From Saprospiraceae bacterium (GTDB lineage: Bacteria > Bacteroidota > Bacteroidia > Chitinophagales > Saprospiraceae), in contig JAHDEC010000012.1 of assembly GCA_020629035.1 (NCBI GenBank), forward strand, positions 53,148 to 117,147: a DNA stretch of 64,000 bases, in the 5' to 3' direction. Below the pieces are notes generated by a model. That model saw nothing but the letters and a program-made list of their open reading frames with translations. It made no database searches and was not told the DNA's origin. A program made the position numbers and the translations under genes. Position 1 is the stretch's first letter. Every line of letters starts with the position of its first letter. Positions 1 through 8,768 of this stretch are shown in pieces.

Positions 1-28
1 CAGCTAAAATTATTAAAGTTGGCTTCAT
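1..28 (-). CDS. 5' end of a minus-strand gene cut by the window edge
   Basis: Reading the minus strand from position 28 gives an ATG followed by nine open codons (MKPTLIILA). This resembles the start of a signal peptide, with one lysine and then a hydrophobic run. Only these codons lie in the window, so neither function nor reality can be established. The region between it and the next gene at 206 would then be a divergent promoter region. Confidence 0.3.
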
Positions 29-67
29 ATTTTTTTTTAATTAATGTCTTTTAAAATGCTAACTGAT

Positions 68-99
68 ATTGAAAAATATCTACGAAAATAATACATTTG
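68..99 (+). promoter_or_regulatory. Bacteroidota-type promoter for the cytochrome c peroxidase gene
   Basis: A TACATTTG box at 92-99 matches the Bacteroidota -7 consensus TAnnTTTG. An ATTG lies 20 nt upstream at 68-71, where the -33 TTTG element is expected. It would give a leader of about 100 nt before the ATG at 206. The assignment rests on sequence match only. Confidence 0.45.
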
Positions 100-205
100 C
101 AGAACCTGTAACGTTAATATATAGCTAAGACTATAATAAGTTATTGGTTATATTATATATTATAATTATCTTTAATATGTAATTAATAAGAATTGTGATA
201 GAAAA

Positions 206-1558
206 ATGAGAAATTTAAAGAACATATCCTTAATTATTGTCGCTATTTTTTGCCTTGTTTCATGCAGCAAAGACAAGATGCCCCTGCTGATAGAATTTGA
301 TACAGAACTTAAAAGGTTAATCAAACAGCATTCCCCAGACGGCACGCTGGAATTTTATATTTTACCTGAAGAAAATGAGATAGAAAAAATCCCATTTGAC
401 CCATTAAATCCATTAACAAAGGAAAAAATTGAGTTAGGAAAACTTATGTTTTTTGAAACTGGGCTGGCTCAGGATGCTATTTATGAATCAAGTAAAGGTA
501 CTTACTCGTGTGCCACTTGTCATATCCCGTCTGCTGGATTTAGACCTGGCAATTTCCAAGGAATAGCAGATGGTGGAATTGGCTATGGAGTGAATGGAGA
601 AGGCAGAGTAAAAAGTGAAGATTATCAAGAAAGTGAATTAGATGTGCAAAGCGCAAGACCTTTAACATTAGCTAATGTTGCCTATGTTAGAAATACCTTT
701 TGGAATGGTCAATTTGGTGCCTATGAAGCCAATGAAGGAACAGAAGAGCTGTGGGACTATGACGAAAATGAACATGAAGCAACCGAATTAAATTTCATGT
801 ACCACGAAGGAATAGAAACTCAAAATATTGAAGGTTTAGAAACACACAGAATAACCATCAACAAAGAGATTCTAGATAGTTTAGGATATTTGGAAATGTA
901 TGACGAGGTGTTTGATTATGTTCCCGAAGAGGAGCGCTACACTAGACAAACTGCATCTTATGCTTATTCAGCTTACATTCGATCGATTATAACACATAAG
1001 GCACCTTTTCAAGATTGGTTAAAAGGAAATAATAACGCCTTAAATTATGCAGAAAAGCAAGGAGGTATACTCTTTTTCAGCAAGGCAAATTGTTATAGAT
1101 GTCATTACAATCAAAATTTAGGTTCTCCTGAATTCCATGCACTTGGTGTAAAAGATATGTATCAGACCATTTCTTACAATGCATTTGAAAGTGACCGTAG
1201 GAACTTAGGAAGAGCTGCTTTCACAAAGGATCCAGCAGACAATTATAAGTTTAAAGTTCCAGGTATTTATAACATGGAAGGAACTCCATTCTATTTCCAT
1301 GGAGCAAGTAAGCGTAGTATAAGAGAGGTGATTGAGTACAAAAATATTGCTCAGTCTGAAAATGAAAATGTAACAGATTTATCAAATGTCTTTTTACCCT
1401 TAAATTTATCTGAAGAGGAAATAACTCATCTTACGGCTTTTGTTAAGAATGCATTGAAAGATCCAGATGTGGAAAGATTCCAACCGGTGGAATTACCTTC
1501 TGGCCAATGTTTTCCAAACAATGATGCTATATCACAATCAGATTTAAACTGTAAATAA
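206..1558 (+). CDS. Di-haem cytochrome c peroxidase / MauG family lipoprotein
   Basis: This is a predicted periplasmic or outer-membrane-anchored haem enzyme of the bacterial cytochrome c peroxidase/MauG family, which reduces hydrogen peroxide or oxidises a partner protein through two c-type haems. The N-terminus is a lipoprotein signal ending in LVSC (Cys20). Two CXXCH haem-binding motifs are visible, CATCH at residues 102-106 and CYRCH at 296-300, with the usual spacing for two haem domains. At 450 residues it is longer than classical peroxidases (about 320-340) because of insertions between the motifs. It stands alone: no cytochrome maturation gene or MauG substrate gene is next to it, so the substrate is unknown. 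A strong terminator follows. Confidence 0.88.
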   Translation: MRNLKNISLIIVAIFCLVSCSKDKMPLLIEFDTELKRLIKQHSPDGTLEFYILPEENEIEKIPFDPLNPLTKEKIELGKLMFFETGLAQDAIYESSKGTYSCATCHIPSAGFRPGNFQGIADGGIGYGVNGEGRVKSEDYQESELDVQSARPLTLANVAYVRNTFWNGQFGAYEANEGTEELWDYDENEHEATELNFMYHEGIETQNIEGLETHRITINKEILDSLGYLEMYDEVFDYVPEEERYTRQTASYAYSAYIRSIITHKAPFQDWLKGNNNALNYAEKQGGILFFSKANCYRCHYNQNLGSPEFHALGVKDMYQTISYNAFESDRRNLGRAAFTKDPADNYKFKVPGIYNMEGTPFYFHGASKRSIREVIEYKNIAQSENENVTDLSNVFLPLNLSEEEITHLTAFVKNALKDPDVERFQPVELPSGQCFPNNDAISQSDLNCK

Positions 1559-1578
1559 CAGACCCAGAAAATATATAA

Positions 1579-1612
1579 AAAAGAGTTGCCAAAAGGTAAC
1601 TCTTTTTTTTTT
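1579..1612 (+). terminator. Rho-independent terminator after the peroxidase gene
   Basis: The inverted repeat AAGAGTTGCC / GGTAACTCTT with an AAAA loop is followed by a run of T residues. One G-U pair is needed in the stem. It lies about 20 nt after the stop codon at 1558. Confidence 0.85.
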
Positions 1613-1991
1613 GCCCCTACCAAGTCAAAACAAACACACAATCCCTTCTAAGTATTGCATGATTAGAGCGACTCATTGGATAGATTTGGCTGAGCTTAAC
1701 TCAACATACTATTAGCTCTTCAATGTGTATATCACGACTTGACTATTTAATTATATTTGAGTGAAACTACTTTGAACAAAATGGATTTGATCAAATCTGC
1801 AGAAATGCTACTACAGAGTAGATGGATTGTTGTTGAAAGTAAACTGGGAAAACACCGGGTGAGAAATGATTGCCATTAAGAAAGGCATGCACTTTCAGAT
1901 TTTAATCATTACTTCTTTAGTGCAATAGTTTATTCTATTACTATCGCTTAGAACTATTCAATTCGGAAACTAATGATTTAGAAATAAGGAA
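1613..1991. other. Intergenic region without a convincing gene
   Basis: About 380 nt lie between the peroxidase terminator and the stop codon of the convergent HU/SPOR gene. The longest plausible reading is a 32-codon frame at 1781-1879 with no recognisable motif, so I do not call it a gene. No tRNA-like fold, clear repeat or promoter was noticed. It may be decayed coding sequence. Confidence 0.5.
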
Positions 1992-3158
1992 TTAATACTC
2001 AACATTTGGTACCAGATACCAGGATTGGTCACCTAGCTCCATCCTGACTTCTTTAATATATGATCTTAGGTCCACATTAGTGCAAGCAAACTTAAAACCA
2101 ACGCGGATATAGGGTCCATACTTTTCAGTGTATGTGGTCAAACCCTTTTCCCGGATTTGATAAATCATATCTGTAATATTAGACTCATTTCTGTAAGAAC
2201 CAACCACAATTATGCACTCCTCTGGATTGGCTACGGCATCAGAATTAACTGCCTTATCTGCCGCATCCCCGTTTTTTGAGCCCTCCTGCTCTTCACTTGT
2301 TTCTTCCAACATCATTTCTTCAGGATGTTCAGTGGTATCTATACTGCTTGCTGTAGTATCTACACTATTAGCTTTTGATGATTGGTAACTGTTGTTATTA
2401 TACCATTTGATTCCCCAAACAATACCTCCAATGATAAGCAATGTAAAAATTAAGGGTATTAACCAGGCCCAACTCCTTCCCTCTTTGTAATCATCATAAT
2501 TTACCGGCTCAACCACTTTCTTTTCATCTAGAGTTTTTTCTGGAGTTGTTTTAACCTTTTCCCTGATTTGAGTCTTTTCGACAGCTGTTTTCTCCGATGC
2601 CTTAGGTATTTCTTTTAGCTTTTCGATTGAATCTTGTTCGAGCGGCGCATTTGCTTTCTCTTCTTTTGCTGCTAAACTTGTTGTGGCTTTATTCGTCTTT
2701 TCGGGTAATTCCTCTTTTACAATCTTAGTTTTTGAATCCTTAGTAATATGTTGTACTTCCAAGTCTGGTAAAGATTCCATTAACCAGGCATCTAGAAATT
2801 TTGAAGCTTTAAAGTTTACTTTGCCTTCACTATTTCTTTTAAGGACACCAAAATTCTTAATCAATACTTTGTCGTAGTTCAGGAACCCATTGAGTACTTG
2901 GTTGGAAAAGTTATTAAGTACCTTCAACGCTTTCTTCTCAGAGAGTGAATAGCGATCCATTAAAAGAGGAACCATTTCACTAGATTCTTCATGCTTTTCT
3001 GAAAAAACAATAGATGATTTAGGTGCTCTAATGCTCTTTTTACCCGGATTAAATGCAGCGCCTTCTTGCTTAATTTCAAAGCTACCTACACCAGGTAAAT
3101 TAACTTTATTGTGTTTAAATAAAGCTTCAACAATAATTTCAGAGATATTTATCTGCAT
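1992..3158 (-). CDS. HU-CCDC81-like / SPOR domain transmembrane protein
   Basis: This protein has three parts. Residues 1-130 are two HU-like domains of the HU-CCDC81 type common in Bacteroidota, with an LPGVGSF motif near residue 21. A Lys/Glu-rich linker (about 140-225) leads to a single membrane helix at about 230-250. The C-terminal 70 residues form a SPOR-like domain (starting near CIIVVGSY), a fold that usually binds denuded peptidoglycan at division sites. The expected topology is N-terminus inside and SPOR outside. A role in cell-wall or division organisation is inferred from the domains; whether the HU-like part binds DNA is unknown. It is divergent from the histidine kinase at 3286. 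Confidence 0.8.
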   Translation of the reverse strand: MQINISEIIVEALFKHNKVNLPGVGSFEIKQEGAAFNPGKKSIRAPKSSIVFSEKHEESSEMVPLLMDRYSLSEKKALKVLNNFSNQVLNGFLNYDKVLIKNFGVLKRNSEGKVNFKASKFLDAWLMESLPDLEVQHITKDSKTKIVKEELPEKTNKATTSLAAKEEKANAPLEQDSIEKLKEIPKASEKTAVEKTQIREKVKTTPEKTLDEKKVVEPVNYDDYKEGRSWAWLIPLIFTLLIIGGIVWGIKWYNNNSYQSSKANSVDTTASSIDTTEHPEEMMLEETSEEQEGSKNGDAADKAVNSDAVANPEECIIVVGSYRNESNITDMIYQIREKGLTTYTEKYGPYIRVGFKFACTNVDLRSYIKEVRMELGDQSWYLVPNVEY

Positions 3159-3182
3159 ATGAATGAATTCGAATTACTTTCG

Positions 3183-3190
3183 CAAAGATA
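3183..3190 (-). promoter_or_regulatory. Likely -7 promoter element of the HU/SPOR gene
   Basis: On the minus strand this reads TATCTTTG, an exact TAnnTTTG match, 25 nt before the ATG at 3158. A TTTG lies upstream at 3207-3210, but the spacing of 16 nt is shorter than the usual 19-20, so only the -7 element is convincing. Confidence 0.4.
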
Positions 3191-3285
3191 GATATTTAAT
3201 ATATTACAAAAAAGTTTAATACATTAAGCTTTTGCTGATTTCATAAGATACAGATATTTAAGCAATTTAACTAATTAACAATTTC

Positions 3286-4239
3286 TTGAAATTTAAGTCG
3301 TCATATAAAATCATTGTTATCATTGTTTCAGCTTATATGCTGCTTGCCATTGTGTGGTGGACGGTCTTGCTATTACAGCAAAATGACATGATTTTGGAGT
3401 TATCTACTGAACTAAGGCAAAAGGCAGGAATTTTAGTTGGATTTGATGAAGCAAAGTCTGCTCGCCAACATCGCATGATTTATAGTGAAGGAATAGTGTT
3501 TGGCTTAGCACTTCTTTGTGGTATGTACTTACTTTACCGATCCTACAGAAAAGAATTACTCATCCAAACCAATAAATCGAACTTTCTACTGTCCATTACT
3601 CACGAACTCAAAACACCGGTTACTGCTATCAAGCTTTTTTTACAAACGGTGAGTAAAAAGATGAAGGGAGATGATTCACTTCATACCATAAATGGTCAGG
3701 CATTAGCCGAAACAGATAGATTAGAAAACATCATCAACAAACTACTTACAGCTAATAAGCTGGAAACAGCCTATGATTATGTAAAGGAAGTACTAGATCC
3801 TAATGCTATCATAACGCAGAGAATCGAGCGATTTCAGTGGAGGAAAAAAGATATGACCATCACGTATAGCGCAGCTGACAAGTTTCAAATTTATTTTGAT
3901 CGATCTGCCTTCACTTCTGTTGTTGATAACCTCATTGAAAATGCATATAAATATTCAGGTGAGATCAAACAGCTTGATATAAAACAATGGGCTGAACAAT
4001 CCTTCCTTTACATTAGTTTTAATGACAATGGCGATGGAATTCCAGACAGACAAAAAAAGGAAATCTTTCAAAAGTTTTACCGCTTAGGGGACGAAAATAC
4101 TCGAGATACAAAAGGAACAGGACTTGGACTTTACATTGTCAAACAGTTTATGGGTCATCACCGGGCAATTATTAAAGTAAAAGATAATTTACCATCGGGA
4201 AGTCAATTTATTCTTCAAATTAAAATCCATGAAACATAG
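3286..4239 (+). CDS. Membrane sensor histidine kinase
   Basis: This is the sensor half of a two-component system. Two hydrophobic segments (about residues 8-30 and 66-85) flank a short periplasmic loop of about 35 residues, too small for a typical ligand domain. The HisKA H-box SITHELKTP has the phospho-acceptor His106. The ATP-binding domain shows an N-box (DNLIENAYKYSG), a G1 box (DNGDGIPD) and a G2 box (GTGLGLYIVKQF). Translation begins at TTG 3286. The gene overlaps the response regulator by 11 nt, so the two are co-transcribed and probably translationally coupled. The stimulus cannot be read from the sequence. Confidence 0.93.
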   Translation: MKFKSSYKIIVIIVSAYMLLAIVWWTVLLLQQNDMILELSTELRQKAGILVGFDEAKSARQHRMIYSEGIVFGLALLCGMYLLYRSYRKELLIQTNKSNFLLSITHELKTPVTAIKLFLQTVSKKMKGDDSLHTINGQALAETDRLENIINKLLTANKLETAYDYVKEVLDPNAIITQRIERFQWRKKDMTITYSAADKFQIYFDRSAFTSVVDNLIENAYKYSGEIKQLDIKQWAEQSFLYISFNDNGDGIPDRQKKEIFQKFYRLGDENTRDTKGTGLGLYIVKQFMGHHRAIIKVKDNLPSGSQFILQIKIHET

Positions 4240-4918
4240 AATTCTCTTAGCAGAAGATGAAGATAACATAAGGAGTATGCTCAAGTATAATCTCCAAGAA
4301 GAAGGATTTGAAACCGTAGAGGCAGCAGATGGTGCCATAACAAAGCAAAAACTCAGTGAAGAACATTTTGATTTATTACTCCTAGATCTAATGATGCCCA
4401 AGTTCTCAGGCCTCGAAGTTTTGGATTATATCAATGCAGAAAATTTACATCTACCTATCATCATCTTATCAGCAAAAGATAATGCTAGTGATCGCATAGA
4501 AGGCCTGCGCAAAGGTGCAGATGACTATGTTACTAAACCTTTTAATCTCGAAGAATTGTTACTTAGAATCGAGAAACTCATTAACAGAAAATCATCGAAT
4601 CAAGAAGTTTATTCTCAGACGCTTTCTTTCGGCAACAATACCATAAATTTTGAATCCTATGAAGCCACCACCAAACATGGACTTGTCTCGCTTACCAAAA
4701 CAGAGGTGGCCATTTTAAAATTACTGTACCAACGAAAGAATCAGGTTGTGTCACGGAAGGAAATATTAAACAGTGTATATGGTTTCGAAGTATTTCCTGC
4801 CACTCGTACCATTGATAATTTCATCATGTCTTTTAGGAAATACTTTGAAGAGGATCCTAAGATTCCAGAATTCTTTATTTCAGTCCGAGGCATAGGTTAT
4901 AAATTTGTTGCTAAATAA
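4229..4918 (+). CDS. OmpR/PhoB-family response regulator
   Basis: This is the partner of the upstream histidine kinase. The receiver domain (about 1-118) has the acidic pair at residues 10-11, the phospho-acceptor Asp53 in LLLLDLMMP, Ser81 and Lys103 in VTKPF. The C-terminal part (about 130-229) is a winged-helix DNA-binding domain ending in VRGIGYKF, typical of the OmpR class. It should bind direct repeats near its target promoters; none was identified here. The 3' end overlaps the convergent AlkD-like gene by 8 nt, and no terminator separates them. Confidence 0.94.
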   Translation: MKHRILLAEDEDNIRSMLKYNLQEEGFETVEAADGAITKQKLSEEHFDLLLLDLMMPKFSGLEVLDYINAENLHLPIIILSAKDNASDRIEGLRKGADDYVTKPFNLEELLLRIEKLINRKSSNQEVYSQTLSFGNNTINFESYEATTKHGLVSLTKTEVAILKLLYQRKNQVVSRKEILNSVYGFEVFPATRTIDNFIMSFRKYFEEDPKIPEFFISVRGIGYKFVAK

Positions 4919-5582
4919 AGTGTTTAAGGGCTTCACGCTTAGTCAAATTAGCCAAATTTGGATGTTGATTTACAAATTGTTTTACCTGCTCCGGTTCTAC
5001 CCTAGCTAACTGCCTTAGAGACCAACCAGCTGCCTTATTAATGAAGAATTCTTTAGATCCAATCTGACTTACGATTAGTCTGAACAACAAATCGATGTCC
5101 ACATCATGTTTATATTTTAATTGAAAGAGAATACTTGATCTAATTAACCATTTATTACCACTTTTCACCCACTTATTGACTGTTGGTTCGACCAATGTTG
5201 GATTTGACTTTAAAATAATACCTATGCAACTTGGAGATAAAAAGTCAACAGTGTCCCACCATGACTTTTTAGTGATTAATGACTCAATCCAGTCTATATC
5301 TTCTGCCGTCAGCGCCTTCAACTGCTTTTTCAATATATCGTTAGCTACATACTGATATTCTCTCGCTTTTTTGTCCCAGAGGATATTGACGATATCCCTG
5401 AAATTTTCTTGCACCGTGTTTTTACCTGCTAACCAGAGTTCTCTAAAAATATCTTTACGCACGGGTGCTGTAATACCATAGTATGGAAACAAACCTTTCA
5501 TATAGGCTTCCATTTGTAAGGCCTTTTTTTCATCCTTCTTTTCGAGCATCATTAGTTCTAGTGCTTCGAGCCATTCTTCCAT
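4911..5582 (-). CDS. AlkD-like DNA alkylation repair (HEAT-repeat glycosylase) protein
   Basis: Matches the DNA alkylation repair family built on HEAT-like helical repeats, whose member AlkD of Bacillus cereus removes N3- and N7-alkylated purines without flipping the base. At 223 residues it is normal length. The signature SWWDTVD occurs at residues 107-113, placing a Trp pair and Asp113 where AlkD has its catalytic Trp and Asp. The N-terminal YMKGLFPYYGI is also typical. It is expressed against the two-component pair and overlaps the regulator gene by 8 nt. Its 5' end is 37 nt from rarA, another DNA-maintenance gene, on the opposite strand. Confidence 0.88.
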   Translation of the reverse strand: MEEWLEALELMMLEKKDEKKALQMEAYMKGLFPYYGITAPVRKDIFRELWLAGKNTVQENFRDIVNILWDKKAREYQYVANDILKKQLKALTAEDIDWIESLITKKSWWDTVDFLSPSCIGIILKSNPTLVEPTVNKWVKSGNKWLIRSSILFQLKYKHDVDIDLLFRLIVSQIGSKEFFINKAAGWSLRQLARVEPEQVKQFVNQHPNLANLTKREALKHFI

Positions 5583-5619
5583 AATTATCTGTATTTTCGT
5601 TTACTAAAGAATATACCCT

Positions 5620-6894
5620 TTGAAACCACTTGCAGAAAGACTTCGACCTAAGGACTTGGATGGATATTTAGGCCAAACACAAATTGTCGGCAAGGATAAA
5701 CCTTTACGTAAAATTATAGAAAAAGGAGATATGCACTCGTGCATATTTTGGGGACCTCCTGGAGTAGGGAAAACAACATTGGCCCTTATCATCGCTAAAA
5801 GTTTAAAAAGACCGTTCTCTCAATTAAGTGCAATTAATGCTGGTGTAAAAGATATCAGGGAAGCGATTTCCAAGGCTAAAAACCAACAGTTTTTTGACCG
5901 AGCCACACCAATACTGTTCATTGATGAGATACACCGCTTTAGCAAATCCCAGCAAGATGCTTTGCTCGGTGCCGTAGAGACCGGAACACTCACTTTAATT
6001 GGAGCCACCACAGAAAATCCATCATTCGAGGTGATTCCAGCCCTTCTCTCAAGATGTCAAGTGTATGTACTAGAATACCACAGCCCAGAAGAACTAAAAC
6101 GACTTGCCGATACGGCACTTGCTGAAGATGAATTTCTGAAAGAAAAAAAAATTAACATTAAAGAATATGATTTATTGCTGAGGTTTAGTGGTGGTGATGC
6201 TAGAAAATTGTTAAACTGTTTAGAAATTGTTATTCAAAGTCATGATGGAGAAAATGAGTTAATTATTGATAATGCATTAGTAGAGGCCTCGATACAGCAA
6301 AACATCGTGCGATTTGATAAATCGGGAGAAATGCATTATGATCTAATTTCCGCTTTTATCAAATCGATCAGAGGTTCTGATCCAGACGCTACTGTATATT
6401 ATTTGGCAAGAATGTTATCTGGAGGTGAAGATCCATTATTTATTTGTAGACGAATGATTATTGCTGCCTCAGAAGACATTGGACTGGCAAATCCAAATGC
6501 TCTGCTCTTAGCCAATAATTGTTTTCAAGCAGTACACAAAATTGGTGCTCATGAAGGTAGAATACCAATGAGTCAAACCGCTATCTACCTTGCGCTTTCT
6601 CCTAAAAGCAATTCTGCTTATATGGCAATAAATGCAGCTATGGCAAGCGTTAAAGAAACAGGTAATGTTCCTGTTCCATTGCATTTAAGAAATGCGCCTA
6701 CTCAATTAATGAAAGACTTAAATTATGGAGCAAATTATAAATATGCTCATGATTTTGATAAAAACTATGTAGATCAAAGCTATCTTCCTGACAGTCTAAC
6801 GAATATGAAGTATTATAAATCACAGTCAAACGCTGCAGAAGAAAAATTAAATGCGCATTTAAAGAAACTAAAGGACAATAAGAGTAATTCTTAA
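5620..6894 (+). CDS. rarA: Replication-associated recombination protein A (AAA+ ATPase)
   Basis: RarA/MgsA is a clamp-loader-related AAA+ ATPase that acts at stalled replication forks. Walker A GPPGVGKT is at residues 45-52, Walker B ILFIDEIHRF at about 98-107, and the sensor region GATTENPSFEV follows. The C-terminal half carries the RarA-specific tetramerisation region with MSGGEDPLFICRRM. The length of 424 residues is normal. The start is TTG at 5620: it gives the family N-terminus MKPLAERLRP, and no ATG is available upstream in frame. Confidence 0.95.
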   Translation: MKPLAERLRPKDLDGYLGQTQIVGKDKPLRKIIEKGDMHSCIFWGPPGVGKTTLALIIAKSLKRPFSQLSAINAGVKDIREAISKAKNQQFFDRATPILFIDEIHRFSKSQQDALLGAVETGTLTLIGATTENPSFEVIPALLSRCQVYVLEYHSPEELKRLADTALAEDEFLKEKKINIKEYDLLLRFSGGDARKLLNCLEIVIQSHDGENELIIDNALVEASIQQNIVRFDKSGEMHYDLISAFIKSIRGSDPDATVYYLARMLSGGEDPLFICRRMIIAASEDIGLANPNALLLANNCFQAVHKIGAHEGRIPMSQTAIYLALSPKSNSAYMAINAAMASVKETGNVPVPLHLRNAPTQLMKDLNYGANYKYAHDFDKNYVDQSYLPDSLTNMKYYKSQSNAAEEKLNAHLKKLKDNKSNS

Positions 6895-6899
6895 TTCGA

Positions 6900-6907
6900 T
6901 ATATTTG
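6900..6907 (+). promoter_or_regulatory. Possible -7 promoter element before the secreted protein at 6921
   Basis: TATATTTG matches TAnnTTTG and sits 13 nt before the ATG at 6921, just after the rarA stop. No good -33 TTTG lies 19-20 nt upstream, so confidence is low. If used, the mRNA leader would be very short. Confidence 0.3.
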
Positions 6908-6920
6908 CAAAAATTAAACA

Positions 6921-7637
6921 ATGAAAACAATAAAACAAATTCTATTTAGTCTGTGCTTAATCGGAACACTTTGCACAACTGCTATTTCACAGCAATACTT
7001 TGCAAGCCCCGTGGAATCTTTTAGCAAAAAGAAAATGGCTTATATCACTATGCAAGACGGAAAGGAAGTGGAATGTAAGTTTAAATCTATGAAGCGAAGT
7101 AAAGGTTTAATCAAAGAAATTACGGTTTGGATAGACGAAAAGAAAAAAACTATTTCAGCTTCTGATATTAAAGAGATGTACTTGCCACAAAGTGGTCTTG
7201 ACAAGCTAGGTAAAGTTATGGATTTTGCCAATGACGCAACCCAATGGGAGTCTGAGGATATCAACATGGACCACATCAAAGATGGTTACTCTTACTTTAT
7301 CCAGTCTTCAACACAGATTAGTAAGAAGAAAAAAGCAGATGTATTAATGCAATTACTGAATCCAGCATTCGCTTCAAAAGTTATGGTATTCCATGATCCT
7401 TTCGCAAACGAATCAGCATCTGCAAGCGTTGCAGGTATTAAAGTTGCTGGTGGAAATGATAAGTCTTACTTTATTAAAGTTGGTTCGGCGGCAGCATTTA
7501 AAGTTAGAAAGAAAGACTATGAAGATTACGTAAATACCATCTTCGCAGACTGTGGAGTAACTGGCTCTGCAAAAACTTATAAATGGGCAAATTTTGGCGA
7601 AGAATTAATGAATTACACAAGAGAGTGTAACAACTAA
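6921..7637 (+). CDS. Secreted protein of unknown function
   Basis: I do not recognise this family. The 238-residue product begins with a clear signal peptide (KTIKQILFSLCLIGTLC, cleavage probably after the AIS segment near residue 23). The mature part is rich in Lys and predicted beta segments and has no Cys pair, membrane helix or known catalytic motif. A T9SS domain is absent. It sits between rarA and an acyl-CoA dehydrogenase, 6 nt before the latter, so the two may share a transcript. Periplasmic or outer-membrane location is inferred from the signal peptide. Confidence 0.75.
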   Translation: MKTIKQILFSLCLIGTLCTTAISQQYFASPVESFSKKKMAYITMQDGKEVECKFKSMKRSKGLIKEITVWIDEKKKTISASDIKEMYLPQSGLDKLGKVMDFANDATQWESEDINMDHIKDGYSYFIQSSTQISKKKKADVLMQLLNPAFASKVMVFHDPFANESASASVAGIKVAGGNDKSYFIKVGSAAAFKVRKKDYEDYVNTIFADCGVTGSAKTYKWANFGEELMNYTRECNN

Positions 7638-7643
7638 AAATAT

Positions 7644-8768
7644 ATGAACGACCTTGATCTAATCAAACAATCTGCAAGAGAATTTGCAGAAAAGCACATT
7701 CGACCAAATGTAATGAAGTGGGATGAATCTCAGGAGTTTCCCATTGATTTAATGAGGGCTTTGGGCGAACAAGGGTTCTTAGGAGTTCTTGTTCCTGAAG
7801 AATATGGTGGAGCAAACTTAGGTTACCATGCCTACATTACCATCATAGACGAAATTGCTCAAGTTTGTGGGTCAATAGGTCTATCAGTAGCTGCTCACAA
7901 TTCGCTTTGTACCAATCATATCCTAAGTTTTGGTACTGAAGCGATTAAACAAAAGTATTTACCAAAGTTGGCCTCCGGCGAATACATAGGTGCTTGGGGA
8001 CTAACTGAAGCAAATACGGGTAGCGATGCTTTAAGGATGACTTGTGTAGCCGAAGACAAAGGTGATCACTACCTACTCAATGGCGCAAAAAACTGGATCA
8101 CCCATGGTATCTCAGGCGATGTGGCGGTTGTACTTGCAAGAACAGGCGATTTGCTCGATAGTCGAGGAATTACTGCTTTTGTTGTCGAGCGAGGCACTCC
8201 TGGTTTTTCGGGTGGAAAGAAGGAAAACAAATTGGGTATGCGCGCATCTGAAACAGCTGAAATGATTTTCGATCAAGTTAAAGTTCCAAAAGAAAATGTA
8301 TTGGGTAATGTCGGAGAAGGATTTATCCAAGCAATGAAAATATTAGATGGTGGCCGCATAAGTATTGCGGCCCTATCTATTGGAATTGCTAGAGGTGCCT
8401 ATAAAGCAGCGCTTCGCTATGCACAGGAGCGTGAACAATTTGGAAAACCCATTGCAAGATTCCAAGCCATAGCTTTTAAGCTAGCTGATATGGCCACAAA
8501 AATCGAAGCTTCTGAGCTATTAACTCGTCAAGCTGCCGATTTAAAAATGGCTGGTGAAAAAATGACGAAGGAGTCAGCTATGGCTAAATATTTTGCTTCA
8601 GAGACAGCGGTAGAAGTTTCTACTGATGCTGTGCAAATATTTGGAGGCTATGGTTATACCAAAGATTTCCCTGTCGAAAAGTTTTATAGAGATTCAAAAC
8701 TTTGTACTATAGGCGAAGGGACATCAGAAATTCAAAAACTAGTGATCTCCCGAAATATTCTTGACTAG
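7644..8768 (+). CDS. Acyl-CoA dehydrogenase
   Basis: This is an FAD-dependent acyl-CoA dehydrogenase of short/medium-chain type, catalysing alpha,beta-oxidation of acyl-CoA thioesters in fatty-acid or amino-acid breakdown. Signatures are GAWGLTEANTGSDA (FAD/substrate region), REQFGKPIARFQA and IFGGYGYTKDFPVEKFYRD. The catalytic base is Glu358 in GEGTSEIQ near the C-terminus. The length (374) is typical. The start at ATG 7644 gives the expected short helical N-terminus. The electron acceptor ETF is not encoded nearby. The 3' end overlaps the convergent Nudix gene by 30 nt. Confidence 0.95.
   Translation: MNDLDLIKQSAREFAEKHIRPNVMKWDESQEFPIDLMRALGEQGFLGVLVPEEYGGANLGYHAYITIIDEIAQVCGSIGLSVAAHNSLCTNHILSFGTEAIKQKYLPKLASGEYIGAWGLTEANTGSDALRMTCVAEDKGDHYLLNGAKNWITHGISGDVAVVLARTGDLLDSRGITAFVVERGTPGFSGGKKENKLGMRASETAEMIFDQVKVPKENVLGNVGEGFIQAMKILDGGRISIAALSIGIARGAYKAALRYAQEREQFGKPIARFQAIAFKLADMATKIEASELLTRQAADLKMAGEKMTKESAMAKYFASETAVEVSTDAVQIFGGYGYTKDFPVEKFYRDSKLCTIGEGTSEIQKLVISRNILD

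Noticed and set aside
1781..1879. 32-codon plus-strand frame (MDLIKSAEML...)
   Set aside because: Short, no recognised motif, no promoter or conserved neighbour. Could be a decayed fragment but cannot be supported.
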